Positions 7,687-15,080 of a DNA stretch of 21,454 nt are shown here, one piece after another (position 1 is the stretch's first letter; each line of letters starts with the position of its first letter). The DNA comes from a virus. Under the pieces are notes generated by a model. The model did not search any database and was not told the origin of the DNA. It was given only the letters and a program-made list of their open reading frames with translations. The DNA lies in IMG/VR virus record IMGVR_UViG_3300042384_000061, positions 1 to 21,454 of that record; one strand, written 5' to 3'. The position numbers were made by a program, and so were the translations under genes.

Positions 7687-8304
7687 TTATATCTTAACTA
7701 TTTTGGTTACTTTTGCGTACAACTCGTCTAATGTGCCGGTATTATCAATTATATGATCTACTTCTAAACCATACCATGCCCATTCACTTTCGTGGATTCC
7801 GAACTCTTTTAACATTAAAATATCTTCTATGTTACCGGCTGATGCACCCTTAGCATGTAAATGCCATTCCGGATCTAGACTTCTTTTTACTCGAACAATA
7901 ATACCACCTAAGTTCTTAATAGTATCAAACTCGTTAGGAAATCTACAATCGCTTATAACTACATCAGTACCTACATTACGTAATTTGTTTTCTAAACTAG
8001 CAACCCAAATATCGTCATGAAAGCCACGTCTACATACTTCAGTACCCCACAGCTGTAAAATTAATCTAGGAGTTAATCCAACCATACCTAATCTATCTTC
8101 CCACCATGTGTCAACTTGTTCACGCCATTCTCGAGACTCTTTAGTTCTACCTTCAAGTAATTCTCTGTCCCATCCAAACACTGCAGACACTGCATCTTTT
8201 AAAGTACCTGCAAAACTTTCACGTTTAAAGTTATAGTTACTTACTAAGTAATCAGCAATAGTGTCTTTGCCTTCACCTATGTTTCCTACGATTCCAATTA
8301 TCAT
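7687..8304 (-). CDS. gp1: Deoxynucleoside monophosphate kinase, T4 gp1-like
   Basis: 205 aa. Phosphorylates dNMPs to dNDPs in the cytoplasm, feeding phage DNA synthesis with nucleotides salvaged from host DNA. Evidence: N-terminal P-loop GNIGEGKDT (residues 7-15, with Lys13 and the Asp-Thr typical of this family), LTPRLILQLWGTEVCR, the SDCRFPNE motif (118-125), LGGIIVRVKR, HESEWAW (171-177), and a C-terminal IDNTGTLDEL (186-195). All are found in the T4 gp1/dNMP kinase family. It is the only DNA-metabolism gene inside the minus-strand structural block, between gp13 and gp18. Unlike its neighbours it has a consensus host sigma70 promoter at 8352-8324, plus AGGAG before ATG 8304. Confidence 0.92.
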   Translation of the reverse strand: MIIGIVGNIGEGKDTIADYLVSNYNFKRESFAGTLKDAVSAVFGWDRELLEGRTKESREWREQVDTWWEDRLGMVGLTPRLILQLWGTEVCRRGFHDDIWVASLENKLRNVGTDVVISDCRFPNEFDTIKNLGGIIVRVKRSLDPEWHLHAKGASAGNIEDILMLKEFGIHESEWAWYGLEVDHIIDNTGTLDELYAKVTKIVKI

Positions 8305-8323
8305 TTTATTCTCCTAAAAACGC

Positions 8324-8352
8324 ATTATACGCTCATCTTAGGAAAATGTCAA
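8324..8352 (-). promoter_or_regulatory. Consensus sigma70 promoter for the dNMP kinase
   Basis: The minus strand reads TTGACA (8352-8347), a 17-nt spacer, then TATAAT (8329-8324): an exact match to the bacterial housekeeping promoter with optimal spacing. Expected transcript start is near 8317, leaving a short leader with AGGAG before the ATG at 8304. The -35 box begins 2 nt past the gp13 stop codon. Confidence 0.88.
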
Positions 8353-8353
8353 G

Positions 8354-9124
8354 TTAACCAATTATAAAATGATAGCCTTGACCGCCAGATATTTGTGTTT
8401 CAAGTTCTTTATCAAGTGCAACAAGTTCTTCTTTACCTGCAGATTTCATATCATTACCGTTTAGTGTAATTCCGCCACCCGGTCCTGCAATAGTTGAAAA
8501 TAAACTACGTGCTTCTCCTAACATAATTTTACAAGTTGCAAGTGTATAGTCACGCAACCATTGTTTAGCATAGATGTCAGTTAATAATACAAAGTCAGGT
8601 CGATAATTATGTGACTTAATTAAAATCTGTTCACCTTGTGCAAATGGACGTTGTAAGATTGTCAACACATGACTAGTAGGTTTCCATTTAAACTCAATAT
8701 AACTACCAAACATTTTACCAACTAGTTTTTGGTAACCTGCAAACAATTCATAAGTTGCAAGTCCGCCCATCATACTACCACTCATCATGTATGTATTAGT
8801 ATACGCCAAATTAAATGGTTCAAACAATGTTCCACCTGCACCCATACCGGAACGTGAACCAATAGCACGTCTAAATACACTCTGTACTTCTATAATTTCG
8901 TCAGGTAATCTGTAATCGTTTTGATCTTGTACTAGTTCTAAAAAGCTATAACTTTCTTCTACTGCATTTGGACTGCGTTGTCTAAAGCGAGTTAACGCTC
9001 TATCTAATGCAGTTTCGTAATGAATTGGGTCGAGGTCCAAATCAATCATTCCCGCACCTAACATAGTGCTTACATATTCAAATACTTTATTTCTTTCTAT
9101 CAATGATGTGGTTTCGTCAGACAT
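8354..9124 (-). CDS. gp13: Neck protein / head-tail connector, probably T4 gp13-like
   Basis: 256 aa. In T4, gp13 with gp14 forms the neck that closes the portal and receives the tail. Features: an N-terminal helix pair (KVFEYVSTMLG...HYETALDRALTRFRQRS), NAVEESYSFLEL, a YRLPDEIIEVQSVFRR strand, a Gly/Met-rich loop (about 93-122), FGSYIEFKWKP, a helical RDYTLATCKIMLGEARSLFS, and IAGPGGGITLNGNDM. Helical ends with a short beta core and the PGPxGG-x-x-LNG stretch are typical of phage neck or connector proteins. The gp13 assignment rests on my memory of marine T4-like homologues and on the gp14 gene starting 60 bp away in the opposite direction. AGGAG precedes ATG 9124; a GATAAATA box lies at 9148-9141. 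Confidence 0.68.
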   Translation of the reverse strand: MSDETTSLIERNKVFEYVSTMLGAGMIDLDLDPIHYETALDRALTRFRQRSPNAVEESYSFLELVQDQNDYRLPDEIIEVQSVFRRAIGSRSGMGAGGTLFEPFNLAYTNTYMMSGSMMGGLATYELFAGYQKLVGKMFGSYIEFKWKPTSHVLTILQRPFAQGEQILIKSHNYRPDFVLLTDIYAKQWLRDYTLATCKIMLGEARSLFSTIAGPGGGITLNGNDMKSAGKEELVALDKELETQISGGQGYHFIIG

Positions 9125-9139
9125 AATAGTTCTCCTACT

Positions 9140-9161
9140 ATATTTATCTTACGATAAATAT
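9140..9161. promoter_or_regulatory. Back-to-back late promoters in a perfect inverted repeat
   Basis: Arms ATATTTATC (9140-9148) and GATAAATAT (9153-9161) are exact inverted copies around a 4-nt spacer. Each arm reads GATAAATAT outward, one mismatch from the T4 late element, toward gp14 on the plus strand and gp13 on the minus strand. With T4 geometry the plus transcript starts near 9166 and includes AAGGAG (9172-9177). The minus transcript starts near 9135, just keeping GGAG. Confidence 0.72.
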
Positions 9162-9184
9162 GATAACACTCAAGGAGAAGTAAT

Positions 9185-10618
9185 ATGCCGAGGCTTAGTC
9201 TTTATAAACCCGAGAAAGGCAATAACTACAGATTTATCGATCGTCAAATATCATTGATGTTTCAAGTTGGTTGCACAGATTGCCACGTTCATAAATATTT
9301 AGGACCTAAAAATCCGTTAGAAGGAACTGCTGATCAACCAATATATGATGTAATAAAAGAAACAAATATTCAAGATTTATTATTCTTAGAAAACCGTGAT
9401 CGCAAGTATGAACAAGAAATTTATCGTATTCGTGGTCATTATCAACTTCAAAATCTTAATTTCAATTTAAGCCAGTTTGGTTTGTTTATTGATAACGATA
9501 CAGTGTTTATGACAGTGCATATTAACGACATTATTACTACAATTGGTCGCAAATTAATTGCAGGTGATGTTATGGAGTTGCCGCATTTAAAAGATGATTT
9601 TGCATTAAACGACTTAGATTTAAGCATGCCTAGATTTTTTGTAGTTGAGGAAGTAGATCGTCCAAGTGAGGGGTACAGTGCTACATGGTATCCGCATTTG
9701 TATAGATTAAAACTGAAAAAACTTACAGATAGTCAGCAATATTCCGATATTCTTGATCAGCCTGCAGGGGAAGATTCAAATTATGCACTACGTGAATTGT
9801 TAAGCACTCGTACTAAAGAACTTGAAATTAACGATGCAATTATAAAACAAGCAGAACTTGATTCACCAATGAGTGGATTCCAAGTTAGACAATATTATAC
9901 ATTAGCAACTGATCCAGTAACCGGTGCCGCGTTGTTAACTACTGTTGATTCCGATGCAATTGATGCTAGTTATAGCAGTCAAACAATTAACGGATTATCA
10001 AATATTAATGTTAGCAGTGTTAACGCAGTACCGTTAAGAACAGGTTATAGCGGATACTTATTTGGTGACGGATATCCACCTAATGGGTATGTATTTGGAA
10101 CTGGAATTGCGTTTCCGCAAGCACCTGCATTAAATGATTATTATTTAAGACTTGACTTTTTACCAAATAGATTGTTTACATTTAACGGGCAACGATGGCT
10201 AAAAGTAGAAGATAACGTGCGTATGACTATGACAAATACTGATACTAGACAAACACTTAAAACTGGATTTATTAATAACTCTAAATTTATGTACAACGAC
10301 GAAGTTGCTGTAGATTATGTAAGACTAGAAGTTGGTGATTATGAATTTAACACTGATATTAACTATTCAATACAAGGTTTATATCTTGTAATTAAACTAT
10401 CAGCTACCCGTTTAGAATTTGTAATTGCAGATAATCCAACGTTAATCACGCCTTACATTTCTAATGGCGTTAACAAAATCAAAGTAACGTTACCAATAGT
10501 AGACGAATCCCAAATTACTATTCCGTACGATGGTGCATGGCGTGTAATGCTGTTTAATAATAGAGAAGCTGAACGTCAAAGTTTATCAAAGGTACTTAAA
10601 CCAAAAGCAGATTTGTAA
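9185..10618 (+). CDS. gp14: Neck protein, T4 gp14-like, with C-terminal extension
   Basis: 477 aa, against 256 in T4. Residues 1-190 align in pattern with T4 gp14: CHVHKYLGP, IQDLLFLENRDR (62-73), LSQFGLFIDNDTVFM (95-109), GDVMELPHLKDD (127-138), FFVVEEVDRPSEGYSATWYPHLYRLK, SQQYSDIL. gp14 joins gp13 at the neck. Residues about 290-477 form an extension seen, from memory, in cyanophage gp14 too: DYYLRLDFLPNRLFTFNGQRW, VRMTMTNTDTRQ, and an end rich in beta strands. AAGGAG lies 7 nt before ATG 9185. Unlike T4, where 13-14-15 are co-directional, gp14-gp15 here diverge from gp13. C30-x-x-C33-H34 is probably fortuitous. Confidence 0.85.
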   Translation: MPRLSLYKPEKGNNYRFIDRQISLMFQVGCTDCHVHKYLGPKNPLEGTADQPIYDVIKETNIQDLLFLENRDRKYEQEIYRIRGHYQLQNLNFNLSQFGLFIDNDTVFMTVHINDIITTIGRKLIAGDVMELPHLKDDFALNDLDLSMPRFFVVEEVDRPSEGYSATWYPHLYRLKLKKLTDSQQYSDILDQPAGEDSNYALRELLSTRTKELEINDAIIKQAELDSPMSGFQVRQYYTLATDPVTGAALLTTVDSDAIDASYSSQTINGLSNINVSSVNAVPLRTGYSGYLFGDGYPPNGYVFGTGIAFPQAPALNDYYLRLDFLPNRLFTFNGQRWLKVEDNVRMTMTNTDTRQTLKTGFINNSKFMYNDEVAVDYVRLEVGDYEFNTDINYSIQGLYLVIKLSATRLEFVIADNPTLITPYISNGVNKIKVTLPIVDESQITIPYDGAWRVMLFNNREAERQSLSKVLKPKADL

Positions 10619-10629
10619 ATTTTTGCTGC

Positions 10630-10637
10630 AATAAATA
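10630..10637 (+). promoter_or_regulatory. Possible late promoter (AATAAATA) for gp15
   Basis: AATAAATA, one mismatch from TATAAATA, in the short gap between gp14 and gp15. Transcript start would be near 10643, just ahead of GGAG (10646-10649) and ATG 10655. gp15 could equally be read through from gp14. Confidence 0.4.
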
Positions 10638-10654
10638 ACGGAATAGGAGAATGT

Positions 10655-12127
10655 ATGCAACATTTTTATGACGGTGCCATAAGACGGTACGTTACACAAA
10701 CAATTAGAGTTTTTAGTGAGTTTACTGTACGATACAGCGACGGATCGTTACATCGTATTCCAGTTGCGTATGGTGATTCGGATAGACAAGCTGCTACTGT
10801 AATAAGGCAGAATTCAGAAAATACACTAAATTCTATACCAAGAATCAGTGTGTATATATACGGATTAGATTTAGAAAGAGAACGTCTTCAAGATTCAACA
10901 TTTGTTAGTAAAAAGCATGTTAGAGAACGTGAAATAGTAGACGGGCAATATACGAGTAACGTTGGTAGAAATTATACAATAGAACGATTAATGCCAACAC
11001 CGTTTAAGTTAACTATGAAAGTTGACATTTGGACTGCAAATACTGATCAAAAATTACAAATTTTAGAACAAATTTTAATGTTGTTTAATCCAAGTTTGGA
11101 ATTACAAACAACTGATAACTATTTTGATTGGACAAGTATTTCAGTATTAAATTTAGATTCAATTGCATGGTCAAGCAAAGCAGTACCAGTTGGCAATGAT
11201 ACACCAATTGACATTGGAACATTAACCGTAAGTGCGCCTATATGGATTAGTCCGCCAGTTAAACTTAAACAACATGGGATTATTACAAAGATTATTACCG
11301 GATTACATGATGCAAATGCACCGTACATTTCAGGTTTTGGTAATGATGCGTTTATACCAGACTTAACTACGTCTACATTAATGACTCAGATTATTTCAGT
11401 GACTGAAGATTATGCAATTGAAGTAGTAAACAATCAGATTACATTATTAAACTCAAAAAATTCTTCGTTAACTAATGATTTGTCACTAGACATGCCAGAA
11501 CATTATAATGCAGAAGTTAAATGGGACGAGTTGTTAGAGATGTTCCCAGATAAATTTATATCAGGAGTAACTAGGATATTTTTAATGCAGCCCGACGGCA
11601 CAGAAGTTAATGGTACTGTTTCTAGACATCAATATGAAGAAACAATATTAGACGTTGTTTGGGATCAAGATACTAAAAATCCAAACACTGGCATTAACAG
11701 TGTAGGATTGTTTGATTTTGATTTAAATTACGACGCAGGTCCAAACTATAGAGATGTTCCGGGATACATGCAATCTCCCGGAACCGTTGATGCAATTATT
11801 AATCCTCTTACATTTGATCCAACTGATCATCCTATATATTCAGGATGCCGATATCTATTAATTGAAGATACTGGTAATGAACATAACGAAGATAATCCAG
11901 ATGGTTGGAAAGGAGCCAACGGACAACCGCTAGTTGCGCATGCTAACGATATTATTGAATGGGATGGTAATCAGTGGATTGTAATTTTTGATTCAGTGAA
12001 TGCGTTTGATTATATGATTTGGCAAACAAATATTTTTACTAGTATACAATATGTGTGGAATGGGATATCATGGCTTAAAAGTTTTGAAGGAATTTACAAG
12101 GTGGGTAAATGGCGACTAGAAATGTAA
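10655..12127 (+). CDS. gp15: Tail sheath stabiliser / terminator, T4 gp15-like, extended
   Basis: 490 aa, against 272 in T4. gp15 caps the tail at its head-proximal end, locks the sheath and tube, and joins the neck. The N-terminal 215 residues match: FYDGAIRRYVTQTIRVFSEF, RIPVAYGDSDRQ, LNSIPRISVYIYGLDLE, YTIERLMPTPFKLTMKVDIWT, LQILEQILMLFNPSLELQT, and IWISPPVKL. The rest is an extension with ETILDVVWDQD and two W-containing modules at the C-terminus (NDIIEWDGNQWIVIFDS and IQYVWNGISWLKSFEG), ending GKWRLEM. From memory cyanophage gp15 proteins end in a similar way. GGAG lies just before ATG 10655. The end overlaps the Nudix gene by 19 nt. Confidence 0.87.
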   Translation: MQHFYDGAIRRYVTQTIRVFSEFTVRYSDGSLHRIPVAYGDSDRQAATVIRQNSENTLNSIPRISVYIYGLDLERERLQDSTFVSKKHVREREIVDGQYTSNVGRNYTIERLMPTPFKLTMKVDIWTANTDQKLQILEQILMLFNPSLELQTTDNYFDWTSISVLNLDSIAWSSKAVPVGNDTPIDIGTLTVSAPIWISPPVKLKQHGIITKIITGLHDANAPYISGFGNDAFIPDLTTSTLMTQIISVTEDYAIEVVNNQITLLNSKNSSLTNDLSLDMPEHYNAEVKWDELLEMFPDKFISGVTRIFLMQPDGTEVNGTVSRHQYEETILDVVWDQDTKNPNTGINSVGLFDFDLNYDAGPNYRDVPGYMQSPGTVDAIINPLTFDPTDHPIYSGCRYLLIEDTGNEHNEDNPDGWKGANGQPLVAHANDIIEWDGNQWIVIFDSVNAFDYMIWQTNIFTSIQYVWNGISWLKSFEGIYKVGKWRLEM

Positions 12128-12558
12128 CCGAACAGGTAATATGTAGCGGCGCACTTATATATTCTCAAGCTACACATAGATTTCTGTTGATCCAAAAATC
12201 CTCAGGTAAACATCAAGGAACCTGGGGATTAGTCGGAGGGACTAATCTCGCTGATGAAAATCCGTGGCAAGGTCTTACTAGAGAAATAGAGGAAGAAATT
12301 GGATTTCTCCCAGTCATTAAAAAAACACTACCATTAGAAAAGTTTGTATCTAATGATAGTGTTTTCAATTTTCATACATATTTTTGTTTAGTGGAAAATG
12401 AATTTGTTCCAACCTTAAGTAATGAACACATTGCATGGGGTTGGTTTAGTTTAGTTGCACTTCCAAAACCTATTCATCGCGGGTTAAATCTTAGCTTGCG
12501 TAATAAAATTATACAAACTAAGATTCAAACTGTTATTGATATTATTGATAGTTTATAA
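12109..12558 (+). CDS. Nudix hydrolase
   Basis: 149 aa. Nudix enzymes hydrolyse a nucleoside diphosphate linked to another moiety, using Mg2+. The full signature is present from Gly44: G-x5-E-x7-REIEEEIGF (Glu50, Arg58, Glu59, Glu62, Glu63). Before it come SGALIYSQATHRFLLIQKSSGKHQGTWGLVGG and after it FHTYFCLVENEF, as in the family fold. The substrate cannot be read from the sequence; nucleotide clean-up, ADP-ribose and mRNA decapping (as T4 NudE and other phage Nudix proteins do) are candidates. It begins inside gp15 (19-nt overlap, different frame) with AAGGTGGG upstream of ATG 12109, so it is made from the late gp14-gp15 transcript. Its stop lies 12 nt from the converging minus-strand gene. 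Confidence 0.92.
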   Translation: MATRNVTEQVICSGALIYSQATHRFLLIQKSSGKHQGTWGLVGGTNLADENPWQGLTREIEEEIGFLPVIKKTLPLEKFVSNDSVFNFHTYFCLVENEFVPTLSNEHIAWGWFSLVALPKPIHRGLNLSLRNKIIQTKIQTVIDIIDSL

Positions 12559-12570
12559 TTAAGATACGTT

Positions 12571-12987
12571 TTATCTAACAATTTCAGTTAACTCTTCGTG
12601 AGTAGTTGCTGCAGTAATAGCTGCAATTTTAGAGTCTACTTCTAATTTTGATTGTGTAAGTACATCGGTATCGAACGCCGACGGATCTACTTCAAAATTA
12701 GAATGTACCATTGTAGTAACTGACGATATTAGCTTTTGTTTAATTTTTTGAATTTCATGTTGTTGTCTTTCAGCAAGAGTCATGTTAATTACAACATAAG
12801 TAATACCGATTGGATCAGTAGTTAAATCGTATTGAGGAATAACTCTCTCTAATGATGTTACTGTCGGTTCTGGTTCTATTTCAACCGCAGGTCTCCAATT
12901 AGTATCATCACTGTTTATTGCAACTATTTGTTTTAATAAATTAATCGAACCGTCTTGATTAATTCTTACTTTAAAAATTGTATTCAT
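12571..12987 (-). CDS. Unknown protein of the tail-fibre region
   Basis: 138 aa. Not recognised with confidence. The N-terminus is beta-rich (IFKVRINQDGSINLLKQIVAIN), with DTNWRPA and IPQYDLTTDPIG. The middle is a predicted coiled coil (TLAERQQHEIQKIKQKLISS), and the C-terminus is TQSKLEVDSKIAAITAATT followed by HEELTEIV. A helical end of that style is common in small proteins next to phage tail fibres, including fibre-assembly proteins, so that role is a reasonable guess only. It is the last gene of the minus-strand operon, 12 nt after the 250-aa protein. AAGGAT precedes ATG 12987. A weak ATTAAATA-like stretch sits near 13005-13013 but is not convincing as a promoter. Confidence 0.72.
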   Translation of the reverse strand: MNTIFKVRINQDGSINLLKQIVAINSDDTNWRPAVEIEPEPTVTSLERVIPQYDLTTDPIGITYVVINMTLAERQQHEIQKIKQKLISSVTTMVHSNFEVDPSAFDTDVLTQSKLEVDSKIAAITAATTHEELTEIVR

Positions 12988-12999
12988 GTTTAAAATCCT

Positions 13000-13752
13000 T
13001 TAAATATATTTAATGTCTGTTGTTTTTTTCTTGTATAACCATTTTCTATAAAATCCCGGAGCACTAGTTCGGTATGTAAAATTAGCCAACGCAATATCTT
13101 TAGCACTAGCTAAACCAACTTCGGCAGTAATGATTTCTCGTTTATACGGAATTACTTGCAATAACGGAGTACCTGCATATATTTTAATGTGCATCGGTTT
13201 TACTGGAGTAACCATTAAATTTAAATGATGAAATGTGTCGTAATCATTAATACCCGGATATACAAATAAATCACGAAGAAACGGAGAATGGTACATTGCC
13301 GGCATAACAAGCGCAGAATACCCTGGCTTAGTAAACGCCTTCCATGGAGATGGAAATTTTATAGCATGTCCTGTCATACCTTCATCGAGCGCAATTATGT
13401 CTTTTACTACGTGGTACGATAATGGTTGATGAGGTAAACATGGAAATGTAGTGCCTCTACCGATTTGAATTTTAAAAGTAGATTCCGTAACAATAATTTC
13501 AAAATCTTCCCATGCAGGAATGATGTATCCTGTTTTATACAAATCGTGCATACCCGGACACGCAGAGAATTTATGAGTTCCATGATGGGTCGCTTCTTTT
13601 TGCTGATCAATCATCCAGTCTGGTTTAATATCTACTGCGCGTTTTACAGGTTGCCCTACTTCATATCCTGGAACTTCACACTTGAAAGAAATCATAGGAG
13701 TTGTATCAAATGCTTCAAATAATAACGATTTAATAGTTGATATTATAGACAT
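13000..13752 (-). CDS. Unknown protein, paralogue B of tandem pair
   Basis: 250 aa, soluble, with no signal peptide. It shares with the upstream 239-aa protein the order K/IPxW, a C-P-x-[ML]-x-D segment, [TH]GYIIP, a Pro/Lys-rich stretch then PGYSALVMP, and AGTPLLQVIPYKRE near the C-terminus. The pair are therefore diverged duplicates. The family is known to me from marine phages and bacteria only as uncharacterised (possibly DUF6065-like; I cannot check). Several beta-strand-type segments could form a jelly-roll or cupin-like fold, but no metal-binding triad is evident. The start overlaps the upstream stop (TAATG). It lies in the same operon as the 2OG-Fe(II) oxygenase. Confidence 0.8.
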   Translation of the reverse strand: MSIISTIKSLLFEAFDTTPMISFKCEVPGYEVGQPVKRAVDIKPDWMIDQQKEATHHGTHKFSACPGMHDLYKTGYIIPAWEDFEIIVTESTFKIQIGRGTTFPCLPHQPLSYHVVKDIIALDEGMTGHAIKFPSPWKAFTKPGYSALVMPAMYHSPFLRDLFVYPGINDYDTFHHLNLMVTPVKPMHIKIYAGTPLLQVIPYKREIITAEVGLASAKDIALANFTYRTSAPGFYRKWLYKKKTTDIKYI

Positions 13753-14471
13753 TATTTTTTTACTCTAATATTATTAACATAATAACTGCACTGATTATCT
13801 TGTTTCATTCTTGTTATTTCTCTTTGATTAAATTCTTTAGAAGTAAATGGTCTAACAGTGTACTTATCAATATTAGTATTGCGTTTAAACGGAATACATT
13901 GTATTAACGGAGTTCCTGCAGGTAAAATGTCATCAAAATTATTAGCTAGCCACACAGTTGGAAAATTAATTTCTCTATCATACATATCGGTTTCGACCAC
14001 TGCACCTAATGTTAAGAATCTAGATTCTAAATGATTAACCGGTGCAGTAAATAAACACGAATATCCTGGAGGAGTTTTAATAACAAAATGATTTAAAAAT
14101 TTAATTAAATGTTTTCCAGGATACGGAAAATTTGGTCCTACTTGAGTTGGGTCGTGTTCGTCTGTTAATCGAACATACGGATTTTCAGTAATATCAATTA
14201 TAGTTGCGTCTTCATTTGTCCTTACATGTATGTCGCCTGCTAGTGGAATAATGTAGCCGTGTGTCATTGCATCTAACATCGGTAAACACTTCTTAGCAGT
14301 CATTCCGTGTGCACCTTTCACGTCTCTAAAAGATTTACTAACTGCAGGAATAGATTTATACCATTCCGGTATAAATTTATTAGCAGGTCCAGGCGGGATT
14401 AATACTGTAGAATGTTGTTCGGAAGTTAAAAACTCTATTAGTGGATCTTTAAAAATTGATATAAGCGACAT
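13752..14471 (-). CDS. Unknown protein, paralogue A of tandem pair
   Basis: 239 aa, soluble. It contains IPPGPANKFIPEWYKSIP near the N-terminus, KKCLPMLDAMTHGYIIPL (about 60-77), then KTPPGYSCLFTAPVNH, GAVVETDMYDREINFPTVW and AGTPLIQCIPFKRN. I recall similar proteins with the WYK...C-P-x-x-D-A-x-x-x-GYIIP pattern in marine T4-like phages and bacteria, without known function (possibly DUF6065-like). No catalytic motif is obvious. It is 10 nt downstream of the 2OG-Fe(II) oxygenase and coupled by TAATG to paralogue B, so the three are likely made together. GAGGG lies upstream of ATG 14471. A link to oxygenase action or fibre modification is only inferred from position. Confidence 0.82.
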   Translation of the reverse strand: MSLISIFKDPLIEFLTSEQHSTVLIPPGPANKFIPEWYKSIPAVSKSFRDVKGAHGMTAKKCLPMLDAMTHGYIIPLAGDIHVRTNEDATIIDITENPYVRLTDEHDPTQVGPNFPYPGKHLIKFLNHFVIKTPPGYSCLFTAPVNHLESRFLTLGAVVETDMYDREINFPTVWLANNFDDILPAGTPLIQCIPFKRNTNIDKYTVRPFTSKEFNQREITRMKQDNQCSYYVNNIRVKK

Positions 14472-14481
14472 TTACCCTCTT

Positions 14482-15075
14482 TTATTTAAATTTTGGCCCA
14501 AGTACCCAACAAACTAAACTTTTCCGTTTTCCGGATTCAACTTTTGTAACTTGATGGGGAACAAACGACGGAAATGCTATTACATCTCCCTTTTTAGGCT
14601 TTGTACTATTTACATTATTAGGATTTCCGTCAGGAATAATCTGGAATTCTCCGCCGGTGAATTCGCTATCCGGATCTGATAATATAACAGAAATTCCTAA
14701 TTTTCTATGATGTGGTCCAAACGTATCCTTTGCTGCTCCGTCAATATGCCAACCATAAAACTCGTTAATTTCATATGTAGTATATTGTAGTGCTTCTATA
14801 TGAGATAATGTAAATTGATACTTGTCAGTATTAATCCTAGCAACTATTTCAGCCATTTTATTAAATAGCCAACTAGTTTCTTCATTTGGTTGTATCCAAG
14901 ATACTGTACTATTTCTAATTTTTAAATCTTCAGAATTTTTTGAACCAACTTTTGCTCGCTGGAACGCTAATTCGTCTCCCATTTTAATTATTTTATTAAT
15001 TTCTTCTTCTGTAAATGCACCTGACCAACAAACTAATGGTTCTAATGCAGTGTGAATATCTGGTATTGTATACAT
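14482..15075 (-). CDS. 2-oxoglutarate/Fe(II)-dependent dioxygenase, prolyl 4-hydroxylase superfamily
   Basis: 197 aa. Such enzymes use Fe(II), O2 and 2-oxoglutarate to hydroxylate a substrate, releasing succinate and CO2. The iron facial triad is visible: YGWHID (His110-x-Asp112) and the distal His174 in FVPHQVT. The 2OG-binding Arg184 lies ten residues later (SGKRKS). Other family hallmarks: LQYTTYEINEFYGWHID, the LGISVILSD strand, FTGGEFQI, and KKGDVIAFPSFVPH. This arrangement is that of P4Hc/PKHD proteins, common in cyanophages and pelagiphages, whose substrates are mostly unknown. There is no clear Shine-Dalgarno before ATG 15075. The upstream gene ends 5 nt before it, so translation is probably coupled. 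Substrate is unknown; the Pro-Gly-Asn-rich neighbour is a candidate. Confidence 0.92.
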   Translation of the reverse strand: MYTIPDIHTALEPLVCWSGAFTEEEINKIIKMGDELAFQRAKVGSKNSEDLKIRNSTVSWIQPNEETSWLFNKMAEIVARINTDKYQFTLSHIEALQYTTYEINEFYGWHIDGAAKDTFGPHHRKLGISVILSDPDSEFTGGEFQIIPDGNPNNVNSTKPKKGDVIAFPSFVPHQVTKVESGKRKSLVCWVLGPKFK

Positions 15076-15080
15076 AATTT

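Noticed and set aside
8313-8342. CCTAA/TTAGG inverted ends around the sigma70 promoter as an operator
   Set aside because: Arms of 5 bp with a 20-nt gap are expected by chance; no second copy was seen.
9272-9286. CxxCH haem-c-like motif in gp14 (Cys30, Cys33, His34)
   Set aside because: The protein is a cytoplasmic or virion neck protein without a signal peptide; one motif in 477 residues is best explained by chance.
12561-12577. Small stem (AGATA/TATCT) between the converging Nudix and 138-aa genes as a bidirectional terminator
   Set aside because: Only 5 bp, AT-rich and without a clear T-tract; too weak to call.
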